64,000 nucleotides of DNA from Macrosoma leucophasiata (GCA_036365455.1 JAWQUS010000004.1:1681501-1745500), one strand, 5' to 3'. Counted from the stretch's first letter, positions 1 to 10,525 are shown. Numbers and translations: made by a program. The notes: generated by a model from the letters alone, not told the origin.

Positions 1-426
1 CACACTACACACGCCATATATCCCATTGATCTCACATTTAATGAATGAACGCGTGTTTAAATTTTAAAATTCCCAACCGGTGCCAATAAACCTCTGTTAC
101 TGGATATTTGGTCTATTTATGCTTCCTACAGTACAAATAGAATACATTTACAAAGAACACCTGGTGGTAAATAATGGGTTTACTGATATTCTAAATTTAA
201 ATAGTTAAATGGTATATTTACGGTAAGTGTACAATGAACTATTGACCTCAGGGTTGGTAGAATATGAAAGGTGGAAATAGTATAAATAATATTCAATTTT
301 GATTGGAATTATTCTTTAGACATGGAGATCTGTTCTAACTTTTTTCGGAGTAGTATTTCATTTGAAGCTTTCCTTATTGAATGATCATCTTTAGGCAATT
401 TAAGTGAAAGATCTTTTAGTGAATTC
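1..426. other. Unassigned AT-rich spacer
   Basis: I see no open frame, repeat or RNA gene here. Confidence 0.5.
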
Positions 427-702
427 TTTTTTTTATATTTTAAAGTGGCAAACAAGCGTGCAGTTCACATTGATGTTAAGTGACGACTGCAGCCTATAGA
501 CACTTACACAATGGCCAGAGGTCAAAATACAGATGCGTTGCCACTCCTGAGGCTTAAGGTGTTATGCCTCTGTGCCGGAAATTACAGGGCCACCTGACCG
601 GAACACGATAGTGCTGCACACTACCATTTAGCCACAAGTATATTAGGTAATGCGGTGGTGCCTACGCCCGCGAGCTCCGTCACTGGAGCTCTACGACCAG
701 TC
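427..702 (-). repeat. Family A SINE-like repeat, full length
   Basis: Read on the minus strand it starts ACTGGTCGTAG, runs through the family core (CGTAGGCACCACCGCATTACC, CACTATCGTGTTCCGGTCAGG) and ends in a CACTTTAAAATATAAAAAAAA tail. It keeps both family boundaries, so it is an essentially complete copy. It has scattered substitutions and carries no open frame. Confidence 0.85.
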
Positions 703-2076
703 GATATTCGTATTTATGATGATTTCACTATTTCTGTATTGTGAAAAGTAAATAGTCGTATATTTAATGGCATATGAAAACGCATAATTTCTAGTCCGGA
801 AGAGTTTTGAGAAATTAATGCATCTTAGGGGTGGCCTACACTCATAACTCCAAGCCTACATGAAAGATTTCACCTATCTACGATCAGTAATCATTCAGTG
901 TTCAAATGTTTCCGAAATGGAAGTCTGAGAATAAAACTCGAACTAAACCAAACTGGGATATTTTTATACCATAGTACAAACAGTTGAGTTGCCCAAAATC
1001 CCGGAGAGAAAGTTCCTTCCTTATTACAAGGTGGAGCCGATGGCGACGCTAACTGATTGGACGCATGACACATGTCTTGCGATCAACATGACGGCTTCAT
1101 TACTTCGCTCGTTTACATCTTTCACAAAAAGAATACCAAAATAATAAGAAACAAAAAGTCCTCGTCTGTAGCCGCATAATCTGGTACATGTCTGCAAAGC
1201 GAACCAAGTAGGTGGTCCCAAAAAACAAATGCAAACACAAAATCAATTTCCAAGACAATCAGACGAATACAAATTGCCACCTTACCCTCGATCCGGCTGC
1301 CACAAGCCGAAGGACCAATAAGACAAACAAAGCCCTCATAGCGGCAGCAGTCTTAACTCACAGCCCAATTAGGGTCGTTCCAGACAGCTATCGACGTGCT
1401 ATAAATCTGAAATACATTGTTGCTTCGGTATTTGAGTCAAGAGGCGTCTGAAGAGAGGTTATAGATGAGGATAGGGAGTGAAGTTATGACTCCGGTTTCA
1501 ATAAGGCATTGAGGGAACGGTGATCGGTCGTGGGTGCTGTTTGAATAAATATGTGCTTAACACCCAAGAGATCTGGAGAGCGTGTATTATTATGTAAATC
1601 ATAATGTTCGTATAAGGCAAGGTCGAGAGTTCCAAATTGTAGGGCATGTTCAGCTCATTAAAATAGACAAGGCGAGTTAGTGTTATGAGGAAACTAAGAC
1701 GAGAAATACTGTCTAATGTTCTGTCAGCCTTTGGTGTTGTATCTTACAGCAACAAGGTTTCTTGGTATCCATTGGTGGCAATTGTTAAGTTCTCAGCAAA
1801 AACGAGCAGACTGGAATTTTGACGCCAAATCTGGAAAGCTAATATATGTGCATTGCTTAACATTATTAAGGTTCTTTTAATTCAGATGTAAGTGGCCTAA
1901 CATGAATAACAAATATCAGGACTAAAGGCCACTAACCGCCACTAACAGCGATGATTAACCTTTAGTATTAAACAATACCAGTTGCTTACCGTAAAAAAAG
2001 TAAAAGCTGTAAACTAAAAGTAGCAAAAGCTGTTGTGTTTGGGAATACCATTTGATTTATAAATACTCCCGAATGG
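703..2076. other. Unassigned spacer
   Basis: Nothing recognisable. The open frames at 891-1073, 1024-1221 and 1212-1451 are short, overlap on opposite strands and show no domain. Confidence 0.4.
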
Positions 2077-2170
2077 GTAGGCAAGGTAAATGCATACATT
2101 CAAGCATATATGCAAACACCCTCGATTCGCCGGTTCCGTTTTGGCCCTTGTAACAGGCAATGCAGGTAAA
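2077..2170 (-). repeat. Family S tRNA-SINE, 3' fragment
   Basis: Matches the distal end of the tRNA-derived family S seen complete at 41660-41985: GGTAAATGC, then ATGCAAACACCC, CGATTC, CCGGTT and GTAACAGG in the same order. The tRNA head is missing. Confidence 0.6.
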
Positions 2171-2290
2171 TATAACTCTCACAGTCCCAACGGTGACACA
2201 ATTACTTCATTTTTTAATCGAAACGTCTTGTTTACCATCGCTGGTGGTAGAGGTCTGATGTCCGACCTCGGGCGGCAGGTATTACCGCTC

Positions 2291-2432
2291 TTATCTACTT
2301 ACCGCTAAATGACAGTATTCAGCACTATTGCGTCTCAGTCAGATAGTAATTATACGGCTCCTTTGATTTCCGGCATAGAGACATAACAGCTTAAGCCAGC
2401 ATCTACATTGTAATCTCTGGTTTTATGCAGAC
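2291..2432 (+). repeat. Family A, old diverged fragment
   Basis: Contains TACCGCTAAATGACAGTATTCAGCAC and later CATAGAGACATAACAGCTTA, diverged versions of the A core in order. Both ends are missing. It resembles the older A subfamily, which has CATCTACATTGAAATCTCTGG in its middle. Confidence 0.6.
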
Positions 2433-2458
2433 AAATAAAGGTTATATTATTACTTACT

Positions 2459-2547
2459 AATTGTTTTATATTATTTCGCATTAACACATGCTTGTTATAA
2501 AATATATTTCACAAGCATGTGTTAATGCGAAATAATATAAAACAATT
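2459..2547. repeat. Perfect 37 bp foldback
   Basis: Arms 2459-2495 and 2511-2547 are perfect reverse complements around a 15 nt AT loop. The arm contains TTTCGCATTAACACATGC, close to TTTCGCAATAACACATGC in the tail of the tRNA-SINE family L (17505-17613, 49181-49330). The snapback may therefore derive from that family. Perfect arms imply recent formation or gene conversion. Confidence 0.9.
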
Positions 2548-2699
2548 ATTAAGGGTAAAAGCGACTTCTTTACGATATTCAATAAACTGCAAAGTCTATT
2601 ATATCGGTTGCCTAACTAGCATAGTTGTCAATAGATGGCGCTGCTGCTACCATAAAGCAATGCAATAAATGTGAAGGAAAGATTTGACAAATCGGGCAG

Positions 2700-2800
2700 G
2701 ACTTCAGTAGCTCAATTGGAAGAGCGGCTGGACTAGATTCCCAGTAGGCCGCGAGTTCGAGTCTCGCCTGAAGTCATATTTTTCTTTCCATTTTTCTTTA
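2700..2800 (+). repeat. tRNA-derived SINE head (family L)
   Basis: Bases 2700-2775 fold as a tRNA: acceptor GACTTCA pairs with TGAAGTC (7 of 7), D stem GCTC/GAGC, T stem GCGAG/CTCGC with loop TTCGAGT. The anticodon stem is imperfect (CTGG/CCAG plus a mismatch) and no anticodon is secure. It is followed by ATATTTTTCTTTCC. The reverse complement of that CTTTCC/TTTTT junction flanks the tRNA-like part of the minus-strand copies at 17.5 and 49.2 kb. I call it a SINE head rather than a working tRNA gene. Confidence 0.65.
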
Positions 2801-2819
2801 TATAAAAAATATTACTTAC

Positions 2820-2841
2820 TCACTGGAGATCTACCACCAGT
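2820..2841 (-). repeat. Family A 5'-end scrap, head to head
   Basis: CACTGGAGATCTACCACCAGT is the extreme 5' end of A on the minus strand. It lies 18 bp from the 5' end of a plus-strand copy, forming an inverted pair of 5' ends. Confidence 0.7.
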
Positions 2842-2922
2842 ACGTGTAGTTACTAGTTCACTGGTGGTAGAGCTCCAGTGGCGGAGCTCGCGAGCGTAGG
2901 CACCACCGCATTACCTAATTTA

Positions 2923-3328
2923 TTATGTATCTTCACGCCAGGTCCCTAACGGGGTAGGCAGAGAGTGTAGAGCGCCAGACATCCCGGTTCTGACAAACCT
3001 CTCGTGCCTCGTCTACTTTCATCATTCTCTTCATACATGCACGCCGATTCCTAAGACTTTTGACACCACCATCAGACAGAACTCGACCTATTTGGTCATG
3101 GTAGGTCAGCCTTGGTCTTCCTGGGCCTCTGCAACCATCCACATTCGCATTGTATATCTGTTTAGTCATTCGCTCATTCGACATTCTTTCTATATGCCCG
3201 AACCATCGGAGCATGCCTTTTTTCATTTTTACACCGATACTATCATTCACACAAAGTCTCTTTCTTACATCTTCATTACGAACGCGATCGGTGAGTGATA
3301 CACCGCAGATCTTGCGCAAAGATCTCAG
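2923..3328 (-). mobile_element. 5'-truncated LINE (family D) with 13 bp target duplication
   Basis: A 406 bp insert inside an A repeat, flanked by the direct repeat ATTACCTAATTTA (2910-2922, 3329-3341). On the minus strand it carries the C-terminal part of a LINE ORF and ends at CGTGAAGATACATAA with no long poly(A). A 5' truncation plus a target duplication of this length fits target-primed reverse transcription. Further pieces lie at 31412, 33722, 40163 and 54784. Confidence 0.9.
2933..3319 (-). pseudogene. LINE ORF2 C-terminal remnant
   Basis: An open frame of 128 codons. It contains the LRWFGHIERM motif followed by GRGPGRPRLTYHDQI-like and NRRACMKRMMKVDEAREVC stretches, the layout of the region after the reverse-transcriptase domain in RTE-like insect LINEs. 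The catalytic RT and endonuclease domains are absent, so it is non-functional. Clade assignment is from memory. A protein search would settle it. Confidence 0.75.
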
Positions 3329-3794
3329 ATTACCTAATTTACTTGCCGCTAAATGATAGTGTTCAGCGCTATCGTGTTCCGGTCAGATGGTAATGTACGG
3401 CCCTGTAATTTCCGGCACCTTAGGCCTCAGGAGTGGTAACGCATCTGCACTTTGGCCTTGGTCTTCGTATGGGTGTCTATAGTCTGCAGTCATCACATCA
3501 ATGTGAACTGCATGCTTGTTTGCCACTTCCATTACATAAAAAAAGTATACTTGTATACCGGCTCGTGGCAAAAAATAACGTTTTATATTAATAGATTTGT
3601 GAAAATTACTTGTCATAGAAACCCCGAGTGATAGGGCGGTATTCGTGCACATGCAATAAATTCCAAAGCTAAATATTACATGAATTAAATGAACAGACTC
3701 ATTCCTTAAAATAGACCCAAATACGCAGATGTCGAGTGTCAGATTAAAAGACAATGCCCGCTCTCCCCTTGTAAGTTCGTATAAGCTGATTTAT

Positions 3795-3965
3795 CATCGA
3801 AAGCCATATCAAAGCGAGATTACTGCATTACTGTTAGCTGCTCTCTATTTCACTTGCAAGCTTGATCTAGTTTTGATAATGAGTTGCGTGCGATATGCAA
3901 CATTGTAGCTGTGGTATAAAAAATAAGACCAATCATTCGATCTAATGAAAGTTGATAGAAACTAT
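3795..3965. repeat. Direct repeat J, left copy
   Basis: Shares TATCAAAGCGAGAT, CTGTTAGCTGCTCT, AATGAGT, CATTGTAGC and GACCAAT, in order, with 4370-4540. The pair lies about 575 bp apart in the same orientation. Confidence 0.65.
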
Positions 3966-4009
3966 ATAGCTTTGTTTGTAAGATATCAATAAAACTAAAA
4001 TCTTATATT

Positions 4010-4225
4010 CCAGGGTTCGCAAGTGAGGTACGCGAACCCCTAGAGGTTCGATGGCAGGGGGTTCGCGACGAGATTTACGTAATGGTGGCATGATGACTGC
4101 CAGGCACGTTCTCATTGATCTGGTCATGGTAAAAACTAAATACAGAAATCGACTTGATTGATACCGAGTCAGTAAAGTTGGCAACCCTACCTACGAACCC
4201 CTTACCGCGAACCGCGAACCGCGAA
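4010..4225. repeat. GCGAACC-rich segment between the J repeats
   Basis: Contains clustered GTTCGC/GCGAAC words: GGTTCGCAAGTGAGGTACGC, GGGGGTTCGCGACG, and the tandem CCGCGAACCGCGAACCGCGAAC ending near 4227. The two ends are loosely inverted (GGGTTCGC versus GCGAACC). It may be a decayed DNA transposon. No coding potential. Confidence 0.4.
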
Positions 4226-4369
4226 CTTTTCGATTCCTTTACGTACAAACAAAATACCTACCGAAAGCCGTACGCACGTAAATATTTGGCCGCACATGAC
4301 CTAAAAAAAACCTAAAATATCGGCTTAAGTCGGACAGATGGCAACCCTATCTGCAGAGCTTTATATTGT

Positions 4370-4540
4370 AAGCCGTATCAAAGCGAGATAACTGCAATAC
4401 TGTTAGCTGCTCTTTAGGCCACGTGTTTATTTACTTAGAGACTCGATCGAGTTTCGGTAATGAGTGTAGAGAAACGTGCGACATTGTAGCGGTGTTCTTG
4501 ACCAATGATGCGTACTTTGAGGAAGGTTGACAAAATTGAT
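4370..4540. repeat. Direct repeat J, right copy
   Basis: Partner of 3795-3965, about 70-75% alike by eye. Such a pair could be the long terminal repeats of a tiny element or an old tandem duplication. Confidence 0.6.
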
Positions 4541-4724
4541 ATACTCTGCGAACTTGTGGTAGAAATCAGAAAAATCTAAGAAGAAAGTAAATTCTAAAAA
4601 AAAAAACAATTCAGAAAGCCATGACTAAAAAGTGAAAAACAACAGAAAACAACCCAAAAAGCAATGCACGTTACACTTTGAGAATATTTAGATGTCGGAC
4701 CAAAGATCTTTGTAAATGAATACT

Positions 4725-4945
4725 GTAGCCTATAAGCATAAAAAACACAGATTTCAATGTTTATCCGTTGCCACTCCTGACTCCTTAGTTGTTGGCTTTG
4801 TATCGGTAATTACAGGGCCGCACATAACCACCTGACCGGGCACGATAGCGCGGCACACTAGCAAGCCATTTAGCTGCAAGTAGATATAGTAATGTGGTGG
4901 TGCCCACGCCCGCGTCCCATCTCCGTCACGCGTTCTACCACCAGT
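4725..4945 (-). repeat. Family A, older subfamily copy
   Basis: On the plus strand it reads GATTTCAATG, CCACTCCTGA, AATTACAGGGCCG, CACGATAGCG and ends CTACCACCAGT. The 5' boundary is kept and the 3' tail is lost. Confidence 0.75.
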
Positions 4946-5854
4946 GAAATAAAAGACGCATGTTCACACAATCACAAAGATGGTTAATCAATAGTGCCTG
5001 TAATGTTTAAAAAAACAGAGGTCTTATTTTAGATGCGCTGTAAATGTTTTAACTTTATTACTAACGGATCCATCCGGTAATTACCATCTAACTGGAACAT
5101 ACAGCGCTAAACGCTATTTGACGGTATAGTTTAGGTAAAAGCTGACTAAGCCCATAAGCTACGTCACTGGTCTTCTATATGCATTTCGCCAACATCACAT
5201 AATACGTACATTCTGTAAGGAGTATGACTGTAACGGTATGCAAGTAAAGTATGGTACATTAACTCAACTCCCAAGGTCACGGTGTTACCGTCCCTCCGTC
5301 TTGCATTTAAGATTGGCGCAAGTTGCAAGTGATTGAGGTTTTTTATCACTGTTCTATCGACTATTATTGTACGCTGGCTCTTTCATTATTATTTCTCGTG
5401 AAGTTAGCAAGCAATCGTCGCCTGGACACAAGTTTCAACCTATATGCCCCATATTAAATGGTATTGTGTTCCGTCAGGACTAAAACGACACAACTTTCAA
5501 AAGATTTTAGACCTTACGATAGGCCAAATCCTTAGCATTGAGCACCTGTTTTGTGAATGTGTATTGAATATATATATTTAGATAGACACCCTTATGAATA
5601 TAGAATATAGACTGCATTACATCTCAAACAGGGTCATACCATCATCTCTCATATAGAGATCTCACTTTGTTTCGACGTATGACGGTCGTGGTAGCACAGT
5701 CAGATTAAAATAAGACTGCTCTATGAGATGGCTTGAGGAATCAAAAAGATCAAGAGCACGAATGTAAATGTATACCTTTCTACCAATCTGATTAGATAAC
5801 TTCTGACATGATAAATACTCATAACGTCACGCGTTATACTTGTCCTAACTAATT
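4946..5854. other. Unassigned spacer
   Basis: About 0.9 kb with no recognisable repeat or frame. Confidence 0.4.
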
Positions 5855-6241
5855 AAACCCACACAGTCGGCTCCAACCACCGACCGTCTTGTCCTTGGTC
5901 GGGTTGATGTTAAATTGGACAGTGTAGAAATCGGTTGACCCGACCAATTTTGGTTGAATTCAACGGCCTTGGTCGTGAGCGCATACCTCCCAACAAGCTA
6001 CGTCCGTGGTCGGCTCCGAACGACTGGAATGCTGCCGGCCGACGCGACAGACATAAAGGCTGATTCACACATATCAGTGAAGTGGCGATACTGTGCCGGA
6101 ACTGTTACGGCACGGATATCTGAGAATCAGCCTTTTGCTTTGAATGTCTAAAAGAACTGACAAGGTGACTCAACTGCCCGACTGTGTAGAACAAATACAA
6201 ACATCGGTCGGTGGTTGGTCCCGACCGTATAGAAAGGGTTT
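5855..6241. mobile_element. Non-autonomous DNA element with imperfect inverted ends
   Basis: The left end AAACCC...CCAACCACCGACCG and the right end CGGTCGGTGGTTGG...GGGTTT are inverted copies of about 35 bp with mismatches. GGTCGG words recur inside. The length of 387 bp and lack of coding capacity suggest a MITE. I cannot identify the target duplication. Confidence 0.6.
6055..6134. repeat. Small inverted-repeat insert inside the GGTCGG element
   Basis: Arms AAAGGCTGATTC (6055-6066) and GAATCAGCCTTT (6123-6134) are perfect complements about 80 bp end to end. The stretch between shows no GGTCGG words, unlike the host element, so it may be a separate tiny MITE. Confidence 0.45.
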
Positions 6242-6901
6242 CAATGTGGCCATTGATATATTCAGACGAAAACGACAAAAATGTCATCACTTGCACCAAA
6301 CGCTTGTCACAGCATAAAACTGTAATAAATACTCGCGAGTTATGAACTGTGGATGTTTGTCTCGTGCAGTTAACACCGGCCCTAGCTTTGATGTGCCGTA
6401 CTGCACCGATGTACACATTTATGTGTGTTTATTGCTTCACATACTGAAGCATAATAAACTGCAGTACAACTCTACCATAACGTTATGATTTGGTAGTTAT
6501 CACAGAAAATAGATAACCTACATTTGGATTACTTGGAGAGGATTACTAAGTTTGTTCCTACTAATGCGGTGGTGCTACTGGAAATTTTCCCAATTGGACG
6601 TTGACAGTTGGTGGCAGTAATGGGGCAGTTGTAGATACTCTACTTTCCCATCTAGAGACAAAGCTACAGCCGAATTTGTTGCATATTTTACTGATTATGT
6701 CACACTAGCGGCCCGCCCCGACTTTGCACGGGAGCAACCTTCATTACTTACGAATTCGAGCACACGTCCTAAAAAGAACCCCTTTTGCTTTTACATATAC
6801 GAGTATGTATAGATTTACAAGCCTACCCACTTCCCTTACAGAGCCAAACTGCTTTCCAGAAGCGGAAAGCAGATCGGCAACGCCTTAGCCATCTTTAGTT
6901 T
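6242..6901. other. Unassigned spacer
   Basis: No clear feature. CTAATGCGGTGGTGC near 6561 looks like an isolated A scrap. Confidence 0.35.
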
Positions 6902-7189
6902 ACTGGTGGTAGAGCTCCAGTGACGGAGCTCGCGGGCGTAGGCACTACCGCATTACCTAATATACTTGCCGTTAAATGGTAGTGTTCAGCACTATCGTGT
7001 TCCGGTCAGGTGGTAATGTACGGCTCTGTAATTTCCGGCACAGAGGCATAACACCTAATGCCTCAGGATGGCAGCGCATTTGCCTTTCGACCTCTGGTCA
7101 TTGTGTGGGTGTCTATAGGCTGCAGTCATCACTTAACATCAATGTGAACTGCACGCTTGTTTGCCACTTTTATAACATAAAAAAAAAAA
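6902..7189 (+). repeat. Family A SINE-like repeat, reference full-length copy
   Basis: A clean 288 bp copy from ACTGGTGGTAGAGCTCCAGT to CACTTTTATAACATAAAAAAA. Order of parts: GC-rich head with CGGAGCTCGCGGGCGTAGGC, the word ATTACCTAATATACTTGCCG, GTTCAGCACTATCGTGTTCC, CCTGTAATTTCCGGCACAGAGG or a close variant, the GTGTCTATAGGCTGCAGTCA block, and the tail CTTAACATCAATGTGAACTG then GCTTGTTTGCCAC. A poly(A) run closes it. No open frame crosses it. TGGTAGAGC and GTTCAGCAC loosely resemble pol III A and B boxes, which is inference only. Confidence 0.92.
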
Positions 7190-7571
7190 TGTTTATTCTC
7201 ATACAGCGAAAGCAGACCGCGGGGAGCGAAGCAATTAATAATATTTGAATAATTTAATATAGCTGTCTCCTTACACCAGATAAAGTTTGACTTACAAATA
7301 TATATTTTTGCACTGCAATGATTTAAATATTTCAAATGTTTAGTTGTATGATTAGACATACTTTTCACCGTTGTGAAATCGCATATAAACGTCGACTAGA
7401 TGACTCGACTACACATTAAGTGTTACTGAACGACTTAACAGATACAATCAGGGTATCACGTCATCTGGGACGTAACTGGCTAATTTATCTAGAGTAACCG
7501 CCTTCGCAATGCACGTTGTTAACTTTTATGGTTAGAGAAAGAAAATAACGAATATTACATTTACATTTTAC
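7190..7571. other. Unassigned spacer
   Basis: AT-rich, no feature seen. Confidence 0.4.
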
Positions 7572-7807
7572 AAGTGGAGTTCCAGTGACGGAGCTCGCGG
7601 CCTTAGGTATCACCGCATTGTCTAATCTACTTGCCGCCAAATGGTAGTGTTCAGCACTATCGTGTTCCGGTAAGATGATAATGTATGGCCCCGTGATAAC
7701 TTTCATACAGATATAACTACACTGATTGTAGTGTAGATGTCGATAGGCTGCAGTCATTTATCATCCACGTGAAGTGCATGCTTGTTTGCCACTTTTGCAA
7801 TATAAAC
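7572..7807 (+). repeat. Family A copy with internal deletion
   Basis: Starts near AAGTGGAGTTCCAGTGACGG and ends GCTTGTTTGCCACTTTTGCAATATAAAC. The CTGAGGCCT block in the middle is missing. The GTGATAACT variant places it in the older subfamily. Confidence 0.8.
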
Positions 7808-8994
7808 AAATCTAATTGCCGACGCCAAAAAAAAAGGATAAGTCTCTTCATAAGATCTGAGATTTGATTATAGGATAGGTACCTACCTAGAGTGAATAAC
7901 CATTACATATAGTAAAAGCAAATATGTTTATGCTATTACCTTATAGTAAATTAAAAATAGAATTTATAGTACCTTACTTAGTTATAATATCATTATCACA
8001 AAAATTTTCAATTTCTTCAATGATGGTAAACGAAGAAAAAGAAAAACTTATTCGTCAAGATCAAAGTTATTCACTTAGCAGAGTTCCAAGTGCAGTCACT
8101 ACTGAGAAGAACTCCGCTACCCAACAAACTCAGTAAGAGCTCTTTTAAATGAGAGCTTAAATCTAGTACAGATTATCTTGAAAATCAAATAATGTGAACG
8201 TCCACAGCATAGATGCAAATTAACTGGTATCTACTAAATCAGATGTAGCTCCTACAAACCAGAACAGACCAGTCCCACCAACAGCACCCGTTCACGAGTA
8301 TGACGCATGTGACAGCCATGGACCTATTAGCCGCGGGGGCGGGCAGCCGCGCGGCTAGCCGCTTTTACAATTTGATATGCAACCGCCTGTGATTGTACGC
8401 ACTTACCCGCTTGTGCCTTAGCCGCCGTTAAAATAATGAAATAGGAGGTGAAAGTTTATATAGCAAAACAAAAGACATTCATCGATTTCTTTAAAAACTT
8501 TGCTGTCATTTCATCGTTTCTAAACGTAAAACAGGGGATGAAAGGGGGTAAATTACGAACGTCGCGCGGACGAATTCTCTGCTTAAAGTCACAATATAAT
8601 ACTACATTGCCTCAATTACTAGCTGTCCTAGAAAAGGCCAAGTTTCAGGCCGACGTAAATTATCGACTACCAAATAACAATTGCTAATTGTGGTTCATGC
8701 GAGACCGTTACCGGCCTCTGTGTGCTGTGTATGTACAGTTGACGCCGAATAATAAGTAGTTTAAAATATTTTCTACGCGGATAAAATCTCGCTATTATAA
8801 CTTAAAATCTGAAATGGTGTACTTTTAACGATTTGCTCAACGTTGAACATGGAGATGTAATCAAAAGTTCAAAGTTGAGACTAATACCTGAGGGGACTAA
8901 TCCGAATGAAAAAGCACATTATAAAGTTCACTGATTCAGTAATTTCAACCCGGGACTTGAGACGCCCGCTATTCATCATCTACTTGTCTTCATA
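7808..8994. other. Unassigned spacer with a GC-rich patch
   Basis: Two unrecognised frames, 7924-8136 and 8448-8687 (plus), have no motif. Around 8325-8365 there is a short GC-rich patch with GCCGCGGGGGCGGGC and GCCGCGCGGC. Nothing else seen. Confidence 0.35.
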
Positions 8995-9285
8995 TTTTTT
9001 TTTTTTATGTAATTAAAGTGGCAAACAAGCATGCAGTTCACATTCATGTTAAGTGAAGACTGCAGCCTATAGACACCCATACAATGACCAGAGGTCAAAA
9101 TGCAGATGCGCTGCCACTCCTGAGGCATTAGGTGTTATGCCTCTGTGCCGGAAATTACAGGGCCGTACATTAAAACCTGACCGGAACACGATAGTGCTGA
9201 ACACTACCATTTAGCGGCAAGTATATTAGGTAATGCGGTGGTACCTACGCCCGCGAGCTCCGTCACTGGAGCTCTACCACCAGTA
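8995..9285 (-). repeat. Family A, full-length young copy
   Basis: A T-run (the reversed poly(A)) leads into GTGGCAAACAAGCATGCAGT, and the unit ends CTACCACCAGTA. Both boundaries are intact and divergence is low. Confidence 0.92.
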
Positions 9286-9684
9286 GATATCTATATTTGC
9301 CTTCGACTATACTACCGGTAGCTCAAACGCCATACCGGGTAATTAAGTTCGTTTATGAGGTAAATGGGACAGCCATTGTTATTTCCCGTTGGAAAATCAA
9401 AGCGCTAATTCACTTATATGGATGAAAATCTTTACGCACCTACTTTGAGTAGCAATCCGATAAGAGGTCTATATTCAAACATGTCGGGTACAGCTCACCA
9501 AGTATTGATGTTGTAAGTACATTATTTTTATTATTCCATGACTTTATTTTTTTTTCCATACTTTTAGACAAATGTCACTTTAGTCTTCCCGGGACCACGG
9601 AAGCTAGAAAGCGACCGAACGGGCTGATTTAAAAAATCATTTGAGTTTAAATACGCGAGATATATCAGTAGACAAGTAGACTAC
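9286..9684. other. Unassigned spacer
   Basis: No feature seen. Confidence 0.35.
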
Positions 9685-9692
9685 GCGTAGAT

Positions 9693-9892
9693 CAGAGGTT
9701 CCCAAACTCTTTTTTTTTTGTAGATCCCTTTCAATTTTTTTCTGGTTTCGGTGGACTCCCATCCTTGCTACATTTTACTTATAGGTATCACATTCACAAA
9801 CCTATTTCCAATTTTATTCACGCCTACGTAGAACCCGATCGAGTTCCCAATGGAACCCAGGGGATCCAACTGGATTTCTTTGGGAATCACTG
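9693..9892 (+). mobile_element. hAT-type MITE (family Q) with 8 bp duplication
   Basis: The left end CAGAGGTTCCCAAACT and right end TTTGGGAATCACTG are inverted ends of the CAGNGGTTCCCAAA type that marks many hAT transposons. Flanks GCGTAGAT (9685-9692) and GTGTAGAT (9893-9900) form an 8 bp duplication with one change, as expected for hAT. The length of 200 bp has no coding capacity. A second copy is at 42527-42660. Confidence 0.85.
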
Positions 9893-9900
9893 GTGTAGAT

Positions 9901-10525
9901 CTTTATCAAGACTTTTAATAAAGATCTATAATAATCTATATAAAAGTGTTATGCATGGCGTTGGCCACTTTCGTTAAATAAAAAAGGGTTGGCCCAATTA
10001 CCCGGACAAAGTAGTTAGATAAATATAGCCGCAGTAAAGCAGTGTCACACACTCATCATAATTATATAAATATTTGCGACGTTCGCAATGTGGTGAACCG
10101 GCGCGGCACGAATACAGTCTAACGGTGTCTGACCTTTATAAGGATGGCTGGTATGTTTGTAGCATGCTTACTTTGTTGGTAACATGTTGGTGCTTAAACA
10201 GATTCACTGTCTTGATGGCTGAGTGGCCATTAATAGAGCATTAATGGCTGCTGCTTCCCTAAACGCCTGGGGTCAACTTCTCAGACTTGGAGTAAATAAT
10301 ACAATGTGTCCCAGGGGTAAGTGACCGCCCGGCGTTTTTGGAATATTTGGACAAAATTAAGGATAATTACTCATATATATATGGGACTTATCGGCCTTGT
10401 TTTTTTTTATGACTTTTTAATTTTATAGCAAAACGCGTGACGTGCTGCAGTTTGTTTACGATATTTCCTAAGTTTTTACATGCCTCAGGTTAACCAGGCA
10501 AGCCGCTTTACAACTAAGGTACTTT
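9901..10525. other. Unassigned spacer
   Basis: No recognisable feature in about 0.6 kb. Confidence 0.35.

Larger units (their letters stand above)
2860..3544 (+). repeat. Family A copy split by a LINE
   Basis: Starts ACTGGTGGTAGAGCTCCAGT and ends CACTTCCATTACATAAAAAAA. The copy is interrupted after ATTACCTAATTTA (2910-2922) and resumes with the same 13 bases at 3329. The insert is the LINE fragment at 2923-3328. Without the insert it would be a normal ~280 bp A unit, slightly shortened internally. Confidence 0.92.

Noticed and set aside
2700..2775. A functional tRNA gene
   Set aside because: Acceptor, D and T stems pair, but the anticodon stem is mismatched and the tRNA-like part with CTTTCC/oligo-T flank recurs elsewhere in the window as a SINE.
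7924..8136. A second mitochondrial insert, suggested by AT-rich composition
   Set aside because: The translation shows no mitochondrial protein landmark under the nuclear or mitochondrial code.
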